Source: Gloeothece verrucosa PCC 7822 | Lineage (GTDB): Bacteria > Cyanobacteriota > Cyanobacteriia > Cyanobacteriales > Microcystaceae | Reading direction: 5' to 3' | Length of the DNA: 64,000 nt | NCBI RefSeq assembly: GCF_000147335.1 | Contig: NC_014501.1 | Span: 1,364,001-1,428,000 of the forward strand | Shown here: positions 44,670-54,989 of the stretch, piece after piece | Layout of the letters: each line of letters begins with the position of its first letter | Position numbering within the stretch: the first letter of the stretch is position 1 | The notes under the pieces: generated by a model | Told to the model about the DNA's origin: nothing | The model's database searches: none | The model's input: only the letters and a program-made list of their open reading frames with translations | Translations under genes and position numbers: made by a program

Positions 44670-46940
44670 ATGACTGACTCAGTAAAAACCCTTTGTCCTT
44701 ATTGTGGCGTAGGTTGCGGTTTAGAAGTCTCGCCACCAGCATCCGCCGGCCGTGCTACCCATCGAGATAGTCAAGGAAACCCCATTTGGAAAGTTACCGC
44801 CGATCGCGCTCACCCCTCCAGTAAAGGAATGGTGTGCGTTAAAGGAGCAACCGTCAGCGAAGCAGTGGATAAAGATCGCCTCAAATATCCGATGATGCGA
44901 GACTCTCTCGGCGAATCATTTCGTCAAGTCAGTTGGGATGAAGCACTTGATCGCATTGTCCATCGTATTAAAACTGTCATCGCTACTGACGGACCCGATG
45001 GTATTTGTATGTATGGATCGGGTCAATTTCAAACCGAAGATTATTATATTGCCCAAAAACTCCTCAAAGGCTGTTTAGGAACCAACAATTTTGATGCCAA
45101 CTCCCGCCTCTGTATGTCCTCAGCAGTGGCCGGATATATACAAAGCTTTGGTTCTGATGGTCCGCCATGCTGCTATGATGACCTAGATTTAACCGATTGT
45201 GCCTTTTTAATTGGAACCAACGCGGCAGAATGCCATCCCATCGTCTTTAACCGCCTTCACAAACACCTCAAAAAAGACCGTAAAGCTAAATTAATTGTCG
45301 TCGATCCTCGTACCACCAAAACCGCCGAGGCGGCAGACCTCCACTTAGCCATTAAACCCGGCACAGATATAGACTTACTCAACGGTATAGCCCATCTATT
45401 AATGCGTTGGGGCAAAATTGACACTTACTTTATTGATGAATGTACCCAAGGTTTTGCTGAATATGCACAAATCATCCGCCATTATTCCCCCGAAATCGTC
45501 GCCCAAAGCTGTAATATCCCTATCGAAGACCTAGAACAAGCCGCCCGCTATTGGGCCGACTCAGAACGGGTGTTATCCTTATGGTCTATGGGGGTCAATC
45601 AGTCTTCTGAAGGAACGGCAAAAGTCCGCACCATTATTAATTTACATCTGATGACCGCTAATATCGGTAAACCCGGGGCCGGACCTTTTTCTTTAACCGG
45701 ACAACCTAACGCTATGGGAGGACGAGAAGCCGGCGGCTTATCGCATATTCTCCCCGGATACCGTGTGGTGAAAAATCCCCAACATCGAGCCGAATTAGAG
45801 CAATTATGGGGACTCAAACCGGGGCAAATTTCGCCGGAACCGGGCCGGGATTGCTGGAGTATGATCACAGGATTAGAAACCGGAGAGGTAGGATTATTAT
45901 GGATTGCCGCCACTAATCCGGCTGTGAGTATGCCCGATCTAGAACGCACGAAAGCCGCTCTGTTAAAATCTCCTTTAACAGTCTATCAAGACGCTTATTA
46001 CCCCACAGAAACCGCAGCTTATGCCCATATTATCTTACCGGCGGCCCAGTGGAGTGAAAAAACGGGCACCATGACCAATTCTGAAAGAATGGTGACTCTG
46101 TGTCCTCAGTTTCGTCCTCGTCCAGGGGAAGCAAAAGCCGATTGGGAAATTTTTGCCGAAGTGGGACGACGTTTAGGGTTTACAGAACAGTTTCAGTTTG
46201 AAACCTCAGCAGATGTTCATCGAGAGTTTATTCAAGCAACCCGTAACCGTCCCTGTGATATGACGGGAATTAATTACGAAAGGCTACAACAAGAAGGCCC
46301 TTTACAGTGGCCTTGTCCAGAAGAAGAAAACCCAGTAATCGATCAAAAAGAAGAAAAACTTTTTACCTCTTTATTTAAAAATCCAGCAGAAAAACCCTCC
46401 GCCAAACGCCTTTATACAGATTGGAAATTTAATACCCCTGATACGAGAGCAAGGTTCGCTGCTTTTCATTCTAAAGGATTAGCAGAACCCCCTGATGAAG
46501 ATTATCCTTTTGTGTTAACTGTGGGGAGATTATATGGCCATTGGCATACTCAAACCCGTACCGGACGCATTGAAAAAATTAAGAAAATGCACCCCAATCC
46601 TTTTATCGAAATTCATCCCCGTGATGCGGCTAATTTAAAAATAGAAGAAGGCGCATTAATTGAAGTGCGGTCCCGTCGAGGTGCGGCTCGTTTTCCAGCG
46701 ATGATAACTAAAGCTATTACACCGGGAACTGTCTTTGTTCCTATGCACTGGGGCGCAATCTGGGCCGATAATGCCGAGGCAAATAATCTCACTCATCCGA
46801 TCGCTTGTCCTATCTCTTTAGAACCCGAATTAAAAGCTTGTGCCGTGCAATTAATTCCTGTGGCTTTTTTATCAAAAGATTCTTCTGCTGGAGCTTATCA
46901 AAACTTTTTAAATTCAGAGTTAGCCTCTGCCACCCCATAA
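44670..46940 (+). CDS. narB: Ferredoxin-dependent assimilatory nitrate reductase
   Basis: A 756-residue molybdopterin enzyme. The N-terminal [4Fe-4S] site is [12 protein letters not shown] with KGMVCVKG. Molybdopterin guanine dinucleotide-binding regions follow ([61 protein letters not shown]). The C-terminal domain ([32 protein letters not shown]) closes the cofactor site. It reduces nitrate to nitrite with electrons from ferredoxin in the cytoplasm. No nirA or nrt transport genes are next to it, so narB is separate from that operon. Controlled probably by NtcA; narM lies 1.2 kb downstream. Confidence 0.96.
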   Translation: MTDSVKTLCPYCGVGCGLEVSPPASAGRATHRDSQGNPIWKVTADRAHPSSKGMVCVKGATVSEAVDKDRLKYPMMRDSLGESFRQVSWDEALDRIVHRIKTVIATDGPDGICMYGSGQFQTEDYYIAQKLLKGCLGTNNFDANSRLCMSSAVAGYIQSFGSDGPPCCYDDLDLTDCAFLIGTNAAECHPIVFNRLHKHLKKDRKAKLIVVDPRTTKTAEAADLHLAIKPGTDIDLLNGIAHLLMRWGKIDTYFIDECTQGFAEYAQIIRHYSPEIVAQSCNIPIEDLEQAARYWADSERVLSLWSMGVNQSSEGTAKVRTIINLHLMTANIGKPGAGPFSLTGQPNAMGGREAGGLSHILPGYRVVKNPQHRAELEQLWGLKPGQISPEPGRDCWSMITGLETGEVGLLWIAATNPAVSMPDLERTKAALLKSPLTVYQDAYYPTETAAYAHIILPAAQWSEKTGTMTNSERMVTLCPQFRPRPGEAKADWEIFAEVGRRLGFTEQFQFETSADVHREFIQATRNRPCDMTGINYERLQQEGPLQWPCPEEENPVIDQKEEKLFTSLFKNPAEKPSAKRLYTDWKFNTPDTRARFAAFHSKGLAEPPDEDYPFVLTVGRLYGHWHTQTRTGRIEKIKKMHPNPFIEIHPRDAANLKIEEGALIEVRSRRGAARFPAMITKAITPGTVFVPMHWGAIWADNAEANNLTHPIACPISLEPELKACAVQLIPVAFLSKDSSAGAYQNFLNSELASATP

Positions 46941-47276
46941 AGATAAGATAAGTAGGTGGGCACAAATAAATGAACACTCTTATTAACTCTTAAAAATGCC
47001 TCAATCCCAGAGGCTGTTGCCTGTTGCCTGTTGCCTCTTGTTTGTTCCCTCTCTCCGTTTTACGTTTAATGGCAGTGCGGAACTCGTTCCGCACCCCAGC
47101 CCACCTACTTAGTTGATTGGCTTTTAGGCTCAGAAAAGTAAATTTTTTTTAAGGTAAGAACTCTAATCTAATAGAGCATTTATAATTAGATGAAAAATTC
47201 TGACGAATTTAAAACTCACAAGATAATCAAAAAAGACTTGTTAGCCTAATTAACATCTTAATAAAGGAGTAAATTT
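46941..47276. other. Intergenic region with repeats between narB and the PEP-CTERM gene
   Basis: About 340 bp without a gene. It holds a 7-bp tandem (CCTGTTG units, about 47014-47036) and the 20-bp palindrome at 47075-47094. The AT-rich last 120 bp presumably carry the promoter of the PEP-CTERM gene, which has an AAAGGAG ribosome site. Confidence 0.5.
47075..47094. repeat. 20-bp palindromic repeat, second copy
   Basis: GTGCGGAACTCGTTCCGCAC, identical to the copy at 19688-19707. Located between narB and the PEP-CTERM gene. Confidence 0.8.
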
Positions 47277-48020
47277 ATGATCAATATCAAGCATTTAATG
47301 ACAACAACTTCGGGAGCGGTTTTAATTAGCACATTATTGGTTCCTAACCCATCTTTAGCGGTTAATATCAAGACTTGGAACTTAAAGTTTTTTGATGGAA
47401 CTAATAAGCTAGTTGGAACAGGGGAATTTAGTTATAATCAAGATCAGAGATATTTTATCCAAACAAATATTTACTCGGAAGAGTGGTACTATGAAAACGG
47501 GTATTATGATCAACAAACAGGGGAAATACTACCCCCTCCACCTAAAGGTTTTAAAGTCAAGACCCTTCTAACAAATTTTGAGGCCACTATTAAATTGCGA
47601 CCCTTGTTCTTTGATCCTCAAGGAGGAACTGATGTAGATTTCGTTGTAGACTCCTGGGGTTTAGACAATTTAGGGGTTCGCTGGTGGAAAGATCCCTCTG
47701 TTCCAGTATCGATGGGGAACCAGTATTATGATGATTATGATTATTATGACGAGGAGTATGTGGTAGAGTCCGGATGGGTTTTTGGTCAAACCAGACATGA
47801 AGGTTATCACTATTTTAGTATGTACTCTCCTGAAGTAGGATTTAATAAAGTTGTGCGGGGTTCTTGGAATGCAATAAATTATGGCGAACCTAATTATCAG
47901 GATAGCGGAACTTGGACAGCGACTCTTCAGGGAACACCTATGCCGGAACCTTTAACCTTATTGGGAACAAGCACAGCCATAGGATTTGGACTTCTTTTCA
48001 AAAAGAAGGTTTCTAAATAA
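47277..48020 (+). CDS. PEP-CTERM sorting-domain secreted protein
   Basis: A 247-residue protein. The N-terminal signal peptide (MTTTSGAVLISTLLVPNPSLA) is followed by a beta-rich, Tyr/Trp-rich domain (acidic DDYDYYDEEY stretch in the middle). The C-terminus is MPEPLTLLGTSTAIGFGLLF with a KKK tail, the PEP-CTERM signal cut by an exosortase. It is probably exported and anchored or released to the cell surface or matrix. No catalytic motif. AAAGGAG lies 8 nt before the ATG. Confidence 0.88.
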   Translation: MINIKHLMTTTSGAVLISTLLVPNPSLAVNIKTWNLKFFDGTNKLVGTGEFSYNQDQRYFIQTNIYSEEWYYENGYYDQQTGEILPPPPKGFKVKTLLTNFEATIKLRPLFFDPQGGTDVDFVVDSWGLDNLGVRWWKDPSVPVSMGNQYYDDYDYYDEEYVVESGWVFGQTRHEGYHYFSMYSPEVGFNKVVRGSWNAINYGEPNYQDSGTWTATLQGTPMPEPLTLLGTSTAIGFGLLFKKKVSK

Positions 48021-48188
48021 TGGTTGACTTCTCAGTAAATTCTTAAGTTCATCATACCTTATTTTTAAATGGCTACTTCTTTCTTTAATGGTTTAGTCTC
48101 AGAATTTTAAGCTAAATTTAAATATTATTTGATTATACGGCTAAATAAAGACCAATAAAGCAAGCTGACTAAGCTCTATAAAATTCAA

Positions 48189-48647
48189 ATGAAAGATTTT
48201 TTTGACTTTGAAACAGATTTTGTTGATTCTCTGCGATGTATCCCCATGCAGGTAAGAATGAAACTCGACACCTGCGGCGTAAAACTGAAATTATCTCACT
48301 GGAGTCAGTTTAGCCAACCGGAACGTCAAGAACTGGTTAAACGGCCTTGTAGTACCCCCGAGGAAAGTCAACGCTATCGAGACTTTCTGCAAAACCTGAT
48401 TACCCAAAAAACCGGCGCACCAGCAAAAGAGTTAGAAATTGATCCTCATCCCCCTTGGATAGATACTAAAGACATCCCTGAAACAGTACAAGAAAAAGCG
48501 GCTGAATTTGATGTTACTCTGACTCTCCAACAGTGGCAGCAATTAACGCCTTTACAACGATTTGCACTGATTAAACTAAGTCGTCCTTCTCATGAAAATC
48601 TCAACTTTTATCCGGCTTTAAAAGAGTTTCAATTAATTAGTCAATAG
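48189..48647 (+). CDS. narM: Nitrate reductase-associated protein NarM
   Basis: A 152-residue protein matching the cyanobacterial nitrate reductase-associated family: FFDFETDFVDSLRCIPMQVRMKLDTCGVKLKL, then AEFDVTLTLQQWQQLTPLQRFALIKLSRPSHENLNF. The two halves look like a duplicated helical unit. NarM is needed for active nitrate reductase in cyanobacteria, by an unclear mechanism (possibly cofactor insertion). It lies on the same strand as narB, with the PEP-CTERM gene between. I see no GTAN8TAC box directly upstream. Confidence 0.88.
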   Translation: MKDFFDFETDFVDSLRCIPMQVRMKLDTCGVKLKLSHWSQFSQPERQELVKRPCSTPEESQRYRDFLQNLITQKTGAPAKELEIDPHPPWIDTKDIPETVQEKAAEFDVTLTLQQWQQLTPLQRFALIKLSRPSHENLNFYPALKEFQLISQ

Positions 48648-48697
48648 TCAGTAGTCAGGAGTTTTTATTCAAAAGTATACTATGGGCTAACAACTAA

Positions 48698-49516
48698 CTA
48701 AATAGAATCTGGTTCAATACCCAATTCTCGCAGACGTTCAGCCATTGCTTGTAATCTTTGCTCCTGTTGCTCTCTAAGCAGTCTTTCTTGAACTAAAGCT
48801 AATTCGGCTTGTTCTGCTCGCTCCTTTTCTAATATAGCTCTTTCACGGCCAGTTAACAGTAAATTGCCCTGATTATCCCACCAGCGCAACCAAGTCTGAC
48901 TTAAATTTTGGTAATTCCCTCGCCATAATCCTAATTCTATTTCTAAGGGAAAAATAGGATAATGTCCCCGTTCATTGGATTCTAAAAGTTGATAACCTCC
49001 ATCAACAAAATGATAAACTTCTAATCTCTCATTTCTGATCTCATAAATTCCATAAAAGGGAATTCGCATAATTTGTTCATAAACCCAAAATTTACCAGGT
49101 CTAATATTTTCTCTTAAATTAGTGGCAGAAAGAGGCGTTTTATCTCGTTCTTCTTCCCCATCTCCACTGGCAAATTCTAAAGCAATTAAAGGAGTTCTAT
49201 ACTCTCGCCAAAGAACATAAGAACGGCGAATCTGTCCATCTAAAGTAGGAGGAACACCAGGAACAAAAAACCAATCGGGTGCTTCTGCGCCTTTTTCAGG
49301 AGGATCAGTTTCTCGCCAATAAATCCCACAATCTTGACCTATAGCATACTGTCCATCAGGGTATAATCGCTCTAAAACTGGGCCAAGAGAATCAGTTAAA
49401 ATGATGCTTTGGGGATGTTCCTGAAAGTTTTTCACAAAAGTACCGTCAGATTCCGGAAGTTGGGTGTGGTCCGGAAATGGTGGCGGTAAATCAATACTCT
49501 TAGAAGATTGTATCAT
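48698..49516 (-). CDS. Uma2 family endonuclease with C-terminal coiled coil
   Basis: A 272-residue relative of DUF820/Uma2 proteins. GIYWRETDPPEKGAEAPDWFFVPGV carries the aspartate region and TPLIALEFASGDGEEERDK the ExK-like region. The last 60 residues (RERAILEKERAEQAELALVQ, LREQQEQRLQAMAERLREL) form a charged coiled coil. Family members are presumed nucleases of unknown role. It is convergent with narM. Confidence 0.85.
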   Translation of the reverse strand: MIQSSKSIDLPPPFPDHTQLPESDGTFVKNFQEHPQSIILTDSLGPVLERLYPDGQYAIGQDCGIYWRETDPPEKGAEAPDWFFVPGVPPTLDGQIRRSYVLWREYRTPLIALEFASGDGEEERDKTPLSATNLRENIRPGKFWVYEQIMRIPFYGIYEIRNERLEVYHFVDGGYQLLESNERGHYPIFPLEIELGLWRGNYQNLSQTWLRWWDNQGNLLLTGRERAILEKERAEQAELALVQERLLREQQEQRLQAMAERLRELGIEPDSI

Positions 49517-49593
49517 GCTCTATTTTCCCCAACATTTGAGTATATTTTGATGTTAACTTACTCAGTTTGAAAACCGGCAAATTAGCACAGCCG

Positions 49594-50268
49594 CTAATCT
49601 CGTAAAACATACCCAACACCCCGAATAGTTTGAATAAGCCGCTTCTCTCCATTCTCTTCGAGTTTTAAGCGTAAATAACGGACATAGACCTCAATAATAT
49701 TAGAATCTCCCATGAAATCATAGCCCCATACCCGTTCTAAAATTTGGTCACGGGTGAGAACTTGGCGGGGATGAGACATTAAATATTCTAATAATTCAAA
49801 CTCTTTAGCCGTCAATTCAATTAAACGGTTAGCGCGATAAACTTCTCGGGTACTGCGGTTAAGTCGTAAATCATTAAATAAAATTTCCTCGGGGTTTTCT
49901 TCTTGTGTACGTCGTAAATTAGCCCGAACTCTTGCCAGTAATTCCTCTAAACTAAAGGGTTTAACAATATAATCATCTGCGCCGGCATCTAAACCCGTCA
50001 CGCGATCACTAATTTCATCTTTAGCCGTTAATAAAATAATCGGAACTTTATCCCCGGTTTGCCGCAGCCGCTTACAAATTTCTAACCCAGAAATTCCTGG
50101 TAACATCCAATCCAATAAAATTAAATCGGGATGAGATTCTCTAGCCGCCGTTAACCCGGCTAACCCATCTGGGGCAACAGTGACAGTATAACCCTCATAT
50201 TTAAGCTCTAATTCAATAAATTGAGCGAGTTTAGCTTCATCTTCGACAACTAGGATATGAGCAGCCAT
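49594..50268 (-). CDS. OmpR/PhoB-family response regulator
   Basis: A 224-residue regulator. Receiver domain about 1-120 (VVEDEAK acidic pair, phospho-acceptor in [13 protein letters not shown], switch Thr in LLTAKD, Lys in VKPFS) and a winged-helix DNA-binding domain about 130-224 ([51 protein letters not shown]). It is probably an orphan, since no histidine kinase is adjacent. The DNA target is unknown. The K+ channel gene lies upstream on the same strand. Confidence 0.92.
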   Translation of the reverse strand: MAAHILVVEDEAKLAQFIELELKYEGYTVTVAPDGLAGLTAARESHPDLILLDWMLPGISGLEICKRLRQTGDKVPIILLTAKDEISDRVTGLDAGADDYIVKPFSLEELLARVRANLRRTQEENPEEILFNDLRLNRSTREVYRANRLIELTAKEFELLEYLMSHPRQVLTRDQILERVWGYDFMGDSNIIEVYVRYLRLKLEENGEKRLIQTIRGVGYVLRD

Positions 50269-50335
50269 AGAAATTCAAAAAAATTAATTTTAGTAAAACT
50301 TTTGGGTTTATTATTATGCTATTAAATTCAAATTT

Positions 50336-50373
50336 CTAATGACTAATGACTAATGACTAATGACTAATGACTA
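50336..50373. repeat. Tandem 7-bp repeat (CTAATGA, about 5.4 copies)
   Basis: A perfect microsatellite-like array directly after the stop of the K+ channel gene. The same heptamer family builds the inverted repeat at 21563-21710. Tandem reiteration without spacers rules out CRISPR. Confidence 0.85.
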
Positions 50374-50376
50374 TAA

Positions 50377-51435
50377 TTAATGTTTAGGCATACGCAACGA
50401 AGAAGGACGAATCGGACCTAATAAACGATTCAGTGTCCGTAACTGTTCAGCCGTTCCCATACAGATGAGCAAATCTCCGGCCATTAAAATTGTATCGCCT
50501 GTAGGACCAGCAATCAGATGACCATCAGCGCGACGAATAGCCAAAACTAAAGCCCCCGTTTGTAACCTTAAACGAGCATCCCTCAGAGGTTGACCCACAC
50601 AGGGACAAACATCCGGATCTAGTAAAAATTCCTCCATATAAAAGGCCCGGTCAGTTCCCGTGAGGATACCATCCACAAAATCCATCACTTGAGGCCTTAA
50701 GGCCGCCGCCGCTAATCGTCTTCCGCCAGTAATATAGGGAGAAACCACCGCATCAGCCCCCGCCCGTTGAAGCTTTTGTACTGCCTCTTCGGTACTTGCC
50801 CGGGCGATGGCTCGAATTTTCGGATTAAGGGTTTTAGCTGATAGCACCGTATAGAGATTTTCAGCATCTGAGGGAAGGGCAGAAACCAGACAAACCGCCT
50901 GCTCAATTTTAGCTTGAATTAATAACGCATCTAGGGTGGCATCCCCCTGAATCGCAATATAGCCTTTTTGTTTGGCCGCCTCTACTTGTTCAGATTGAAG
51001 TTCAATGACGATAAAAGGAATTTTCTCGGCTTCAAATTCTAAAGCCACGTGACGCGCCGTGCGTCCATAGCCACAGAGAATATAATGATCTGTTAACTTT
51101 TCAATCAAGCGTTTCTCCTGCCTTGTGCGTAGTCCATCTTGAAAATACCCTTGAATGATCGCCTCAGTTACCCGATTGACGATGTATCCAATTGTAATCA
51201 CTCCTGTTAAAATTAAGCCCATTGTAAATAGGCGTGAGCGCTCATCAAGCGGCTGAATTTCTCCGAACCCCACTGTCGTCAGCGTGATCGTGGTCATATA
51301 AGCCGCGTCTAACCATGTCCACTGTTCGACAAATCGATACCAAAAAGTGCCGATGAGAAAAACTCCTACCACTAATAGGATACCGATGAGCAATTCCTGT
51401 TTTAAGCGTCTATATTTGTCCTCAAAGCTGTACAA
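50377..51435 (-). CDS. Two-helix K+ channel with RCK/TrkA domains
   Basis: A 352-residue channel. Two membrane helices (LLIGILLVVGVFLIGTFWY and MGLILTGVITIGYIV) flank a pore loop with the selectivity filter TLTTVGFGEI, a TVGYGD variant. A TrkA-N/RCK domain follows (ILCGYGRTARHVALEFE, GDATLDALL), then a TrkA-C domain (QTGALVLAIRRADGHLI). This is the layout of MthK-like, ligand-gated potassium channels. The start is a TTG at 51435 behind a G-rich site. Its cytoplasmic domain probably binds nucleotide or a divalent ion. Confidence 0.9.
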   Translation of the reverse strand: MYSFEDKYRRLKQELLIGILLVVGVFLIGTFWYRFVEQWTWLDAAYMTTITLTTVGFGEIQPLDERSRLFTMGLILTGVITIGYIVNRVTEAIIQGYFQDGLRTRQEKRLIEKLTDHYILCGYGRTARHVALEFEAEKIPFIVIELQSEQVEAAKQKGYIAIQGDATLDALLIQAKIEQAVCLVSALPSDAENLYTVLSAKTLNPKIRAIARASTEEAVQKLQRAGADAVVSPYITGGRRLAAAALRPQVMDFVDGILTGTDRAFYMEEFLLDPDVCPCVGQPLRDARLRLQTGALVLAIRRADGHLIAGPTGDTILMAGDLLICMGTAEQLRTLNRLLGPIRPSSLRMPKH

Positions 51436-51571
51436 AGTTATTATCCCCCCACCCCCAAGCAGTTTAAATCTTCAGTAAGATCAAAATATTGTTTAAAGCT
51501 GATCAAACAGAGGTGTCTCCTCTAATACTTATTACAATTGCCCATAGAGCATAAATTTACAGGAGCCAATT

Positions 51572-52855
51572 GTGAGTCCAGAAATTTTACTTGATAATCC
51601 TTCTGCACCTTCTACCTCCAGTGATATCGTAACCCATCCTTTTGATCAAGATCAGTTCGATACCTACGTCATGAATACCTATGCCCGCTTTCCCATCGCC
51701 ATTGAGAAAGGACAGGGGTGTCGGGTGTGGGATACACAAGGAAGCGAGTATCTTGATTTTGTGGCGGGAATTGCCACTTGTACCCTAGGCTATTCCCATC
51801 CGGCTTTGGTTGAAACCGTCTCTCAACAAATTCAAAAATTACATCACGTTTCTAACCTTTTTTACATTCCTGAACAGGGTGAACTGGCTAAGTGGATAGT
51901 AGACCATTCCTGTGCCGATAAAGTGTTCTTCTGCAATTCTGGAGCAGAAGCTAATGAAGCCGCCATTAAATTAGTTCGTAAATATGCCCATACGGTTTTA
52001 GATTTTCTCGATCAACCTGTTATTTTAACCGCTAAAGCCAGTTTTCATGGTCGAACCCTGGCAACTATTACCGCTACTGGACAAGCCAAATATCAAAAAG
52101 ATTTTGACCCTTTAGTACCAGGGTTTGAATATGTTCCCTACAACGATATTGATGCAGTTAAAAATGCGATCGCTGATATTGATGAAGGTAACCGCCGTGT
52201 AGCCGCCATTATGTTAGAACCTTTACAAGGGGAAGGTGGGGTGCGTCCTGGAGATATCGACTATTTCTTGCGTCTGCGAAAGATTTGCGATGAAAATAAT
52301 ATTCTCTTAGTCTTTGATGAAGTTCAAGTGGGTGTGGGACGTAGTGGCAAATTATGGGGTTATGAGAATTTAGGGGTTGAACCAGATATCTTTACCAGTG
52401 CCAAAGGACTTGCCGGCGGTATTCCCATTGGGGCGATGATGTGTAAAAAGTTCTGTGATGTTTTTCAACCCGGCACTCATGCTAGTACCTTTGGCGGCAA
52501 CCCCTTTGCTTGTGCTGCGGCTTTGAGCGTCTTAAAAACCATTGAACAGGATAATATTCTCCAAAATGTGCAGGCCAGAGGAGAACAGTTACGCACTCGT
52601 TTAAGAGCAATTCAGCAAAAGTATCCTCACCTGTTTACTGATGTACGGGGTTGGGGTTTAATCAATGGAATGGAAATCAGTGAATCTACTGAATTGACAT
52701 CTGCTGATTTGGTTAAAGCGGCTATGGCAGAAGGGCTATTATTAGCACCGGCAGGACCGAAAGTGTTGCGTTTTGTGCCTCCTTTGATTGTTTCTGAAGA
52801 AGAAATTGATCAAGCGGTGAGTAAGCTAGAGACAGCCATCGCTCAAACCGTTTAG
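51572..52855 (+). CDS. argD: Acetylornithine aminotransferase
   Basis: A 427-residue class III aminotransferase. Cofactor and substrate regions: FFCNSGAEANEAAIKLVRKY, FHGRTLATITATGQ, LVFDEVQVGVGRSGKLWGYE and the PLP lysine in FTSAKGLAGGIPIGAM, then HASTFGGNPFACAAAL. It makes N-acetylornithine in arginine synthesis. Starts at GTG 51572 with AGGAG 7 nt upstream. The first 25 residues are a variable extension. A hairpin follows 25 bp after the stop. Confidence 0.93.
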   Translation: MSPEILLDNPSAPSTSSDIVTHPFDQDQFDTYVMNTYARFPIAIEKGQGCRVWDTQGSEYLDFVAGIATCTLGYSHPALVETVSQQIQKLHHVSNLFYIPEQGELAKWIVDHSCADKVFFCNSGAEANEAAIKLVRKYAHTVLDFLDQPVILTAKASFHGRTLATITATGQAKYQKDFDPLVPGFEYVPYNDIDAVKNAIADIDEGNRRVAAIMLEPLQGEGGVRPGDIDYFLRLRKICDENNILLVFDEVQVGVGRSGKLWGYENLGVEPDIFTSAKGLAGGIPIGAMMCKKFCDVFQPGTHASTFGGNPFACAAALSVLKTIEQDNILQNVQARGEQLRTRLRAIQQKYPHLFTDVRGWGLINGMEISESTELTSADLVKAAMAEGLLLAPAGPKVLRFVPPLIVSEEEIDQAVSKLETAIAQTV

Positions 52856-52879
52856 CACAGGCTTACCCCCTAAAAATCT

Positions 52880-52903
52880 AGAGACGTTGCTGCCAACGTC
52901 TCT
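52880..52903. terminator. Hairpin between argD and rpmA (convergent)
   Basis: A perfect 10-bp stem AGAGACGTTG/CAACGTCTCT with a CTGC loop. It is related to the hairpin at 26512-26539. It lies between two convergent genes and may serve either strand, although T tracts are short. Confidence 0.6.
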
Positions 52904-52967
52904 CATGGTAATGCGATGATTTAAGAAAAAGGAGGTAATTAACCCAGACTTTTAGCTTTTTACGGCC

Positions 52968-53246
52968 TTAACTAGCCGCCGTTTCTTGGACTTCTATGGG
53001 ATAAACACTAATTTTTTGGCGAGTTCTGTTTTTGTATTCAAACTTGACTACGCCATCCACTAAAGCAAACAGGGTATCATCTGAACCCCGGCCAACATTA
53101 TTCCCCGGATGAAACTTGGTACCCCGTTGACGAACCAAAATATTACCGGCTTTAACGGTTTGACCCCCATAACGCTTAACCCCTAGTCGTTTGGCGTTCG
53201 AGTCACGACCATTGCGGGTACTACCCGTTCCCTTCTTATGAGCCAT
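52968..53246 (-). CDS. rpmA: 50S ribosomal protein L27
   Basis: A 92-residue L27: [20 protein letters not shown] start (no cleavable N-terminal extension), [24 protein letters not shown] core. It reaches the peptidyl transferase centre with its N-terminal tail. AGGAGAAAATT precedes the start. It follows rplU by about 40 bp in the usual L21-L27 operon. Confidence 0.98.
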   Translation of the reverse strand: MAHKKGTGSTRNGRDSNAKRLGVKRYGGQTVKAGNILVRQRGTKFHPGNNVGRGSDDTLFALVDGVVKFEYKNRTRQKISVYPIEVQETAAS

Positions 53247-53286
53247 AATTTTCTCCTAATCAATTTTCTTGATCTATTTTAGTTAT

Positions 53287-53691
53287 TTATTCTGAGTCAG
53301 TTGCTTCTGTGCTACCCGCTTCACCACTAGCAACCGTTGCTGCCGCTTGAGTTTCCCCAGAGGTTAGGGTTTTGCCATTAACATTAATAGAATTAATCAT
53401 CAAGCGGGTTATTTCTTGACGATGTCCCCGTTTTTTGCGGGTTTTCTTTTTCGGACGCATTTTATAGACGATGACTTTTCTTCCGCGAAGATGCCGTAGG
53501 ATGGTTCCTTCTACAGTGGCTCCCTCTACAAAAGGTTGACCGACAATTACCTCGTCTTCGTCGCTGACTAATAATACTTTATCAATGCTGTAGTTGGTGT
53601 CTGGATCAGCATGGAGTAGTTCAATATCATAAAAGCGACCCGGTTCAACTCGTAATTGCTTACCGCCAGTTTCAATAATTGCGTAACTCAT
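53287..53691 (-). CDS. rplU: 50S ribosomal protein L21
   Basis: A 134-residue L21: [20 protein letters not shown] start, then [20 protein letters not shown], the basic rRNA-binding loop. A 25-residue Ala/Glu-rich tail ([19 protein letters not shown]) extends past the bacterial core, common in cyanobacteria. It is the first gene of the rplU-rpmA pair. No clear autoregulatory hairpin is visible in the upstream gap. Confidence 0.97.
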   Translation of the reverse strand: MSYAIIETGGKQLRVEPGRFYDIELLHADPDTNYSIDKVLLVSDEDEVIVGQPFVEGATVEGTILRHLRGRKVIVYKMRPKKKTRKKRGHRQEITRLMINSINVNGKTLTSGETQAAATVASGEAGSTEATDSE

Positions 53692-53939
53692 GGAATTGTC
53701 CTATCAAATTGCCGTACAGGTAGCTCAAATAGTTCTGTTTTTTTAGTCCGTCAGAAATTTCTCGTCATTCATCCTTGAAACTTCTTGCCTAAAACTCTAG
53801 ACCTATTCATTCGCTTTTGAGATGTCTTAACCTGATCCGAGCAGGAATTAGACACACAATCTATTATTTTATTAGATCAAAGCAATTATTGTCAAGTCAA
53901 GACTCGTGAGAAAATCCCCCGACTTATCAGGGGAGGCTG

Positions 53940-54989
53940 TTAATTCTCATTAAAATCTATATAGGTGAAGCCGGTATTTTTGTCGGTGAGAGATTTTTTA
54001 TATTTTTCATAAATTTCTATGCCGGGAAGGGGTTCAGAAAACGCTTTAGGCAATTTGTACTCTTTAGGGGTGTATTGCTGACGAAGGGCTTCGATCACTT
54101 GATAAGGTTTGTACCACAGACGCATAACATTCATTAACTCCTCAAACTTAACATAAGAGAGTTTATGTCTGTAACCTAAAGTAATATATTGAACCATACG
54201 GGCATAGGTATTAGGGTTATTTTGTTGATCAGTTAGCCCAATAATTTTTCCCAGTTTTTCAAAGACTTCATATTTATTGAGGACAAGAGAAACTAAAGTT
54301 TTGTGATTAGTGACATCTTCTTCTTTGAGGGTGCTGACCAGATCAGAGATAATTCTTAAGATAGAATAGTCTGCCAACTGATAAGCTTTGAATAGACACA
54401 GCAGTTTTAATCCCAATTCATGTTCAGCTAGGCGATCTAGTTCTTCAACGTAAGCTTGCATGGCATTACGGCCTTCTTCAGTTTTAATCTGAGGCAACAG
54501 TTCAGCTAATTTTTCTTGAACCCGAGGACGAAACTGGGTTTTATCCTCGTCACTGGTGAGTCGTGTTTGCACATAGTCATATAGTTCTTGCTGCTTAGAA
54601 CTACGGTAACGAATTTCAATTTGGTCAATGGTGATATAACTATTCTTGGCTTCGATCGCTACCTGGAACAGTTCAATACTATCCTTTAAGCCAGCATATT
54701 CATCTAGTCCTACACGCAAAGCATATTTAATTTTTACATACAGTAAAAACTCGTAGTTAGTAAAGCGATCATTGTCAACGGCTAGGGCTGTTTTAGCAAA
54801 AACCCTCAGATCCATGAAATTGCCTTGATGGAGTGCCAGAACGCTCTCGGGAACAACTTGCTTACTAAATTTGGCAATTAAATAGTCTAAAAAACTGAAG
54901 TTCCCAAAAACACGACGATTCCACCAAGGAGTATCACTTGCTGTTCTATTTACTTGTGGTTTGATGGAATTATTATTTAGGTTAGTCAT
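53940..54989 (-). CDS. Conserved cyanobacterial hypothetical protein (349 aa)
   Basis: A 349-residue soluble, mostly helical protein. Parts that look conserved: TPWWNRRVFGNFSFLDYLIAKFSKQVVPESVL near the N-terminus, RFTNYEFLLYVKIKYALRVGLDEYAGLKDSIEL, and LRLWYKPYQVIEALRQQYTPKEYKLPKAF near the end (first residues approximate). No enzymatic motif, signal or membrane segment. It has a GGGAGA ribosome site. I believe related genes occur across cyanobacteria, but know no function. It lies between rplU and purK on the same strand, with a 330-bp upstream region suggesting its own promoter. Confidence 0.75.
   Translation of the reverse strand: MTNLNNNSIKPQVNRTASDTPWWNRRVFGNFSFLDYLIAKFSKQVVPESVLALHQGNFMDLRVFAKTALAVDNDRFTNYEFLLYVKIKYALRVGLDEYAGLKDSIELFQVAIEAKNSYITIDQIEIRYRSSKQQELYDYVQTRLTSDEDKTQFRPRVQEKLAELLPQIKTEEGRNAMQAYVEELDRLAEHELGLKLLCLFKAYQLADYSILRIISDLVSTLKEEDVTNHKTLVSLVLNKYEVFEKLGKIIGLTDQQNNPNTYARMVQYITLGYRHKLSYVKFEELMNVMRLWYKPYQVIEALRQQYTPKEYKLPKAFSEPLPGIEIYEKYKKSLTDKNTGFTYIDFNEN

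Noticed and set aside
50336..50373. Short direct repeats suggest a CRISPR array.
   Set aside because: The 7-bp units are contiguous with no spacers; a microsatellite. The same holds for the 30-bp repeats at 24724-24812.
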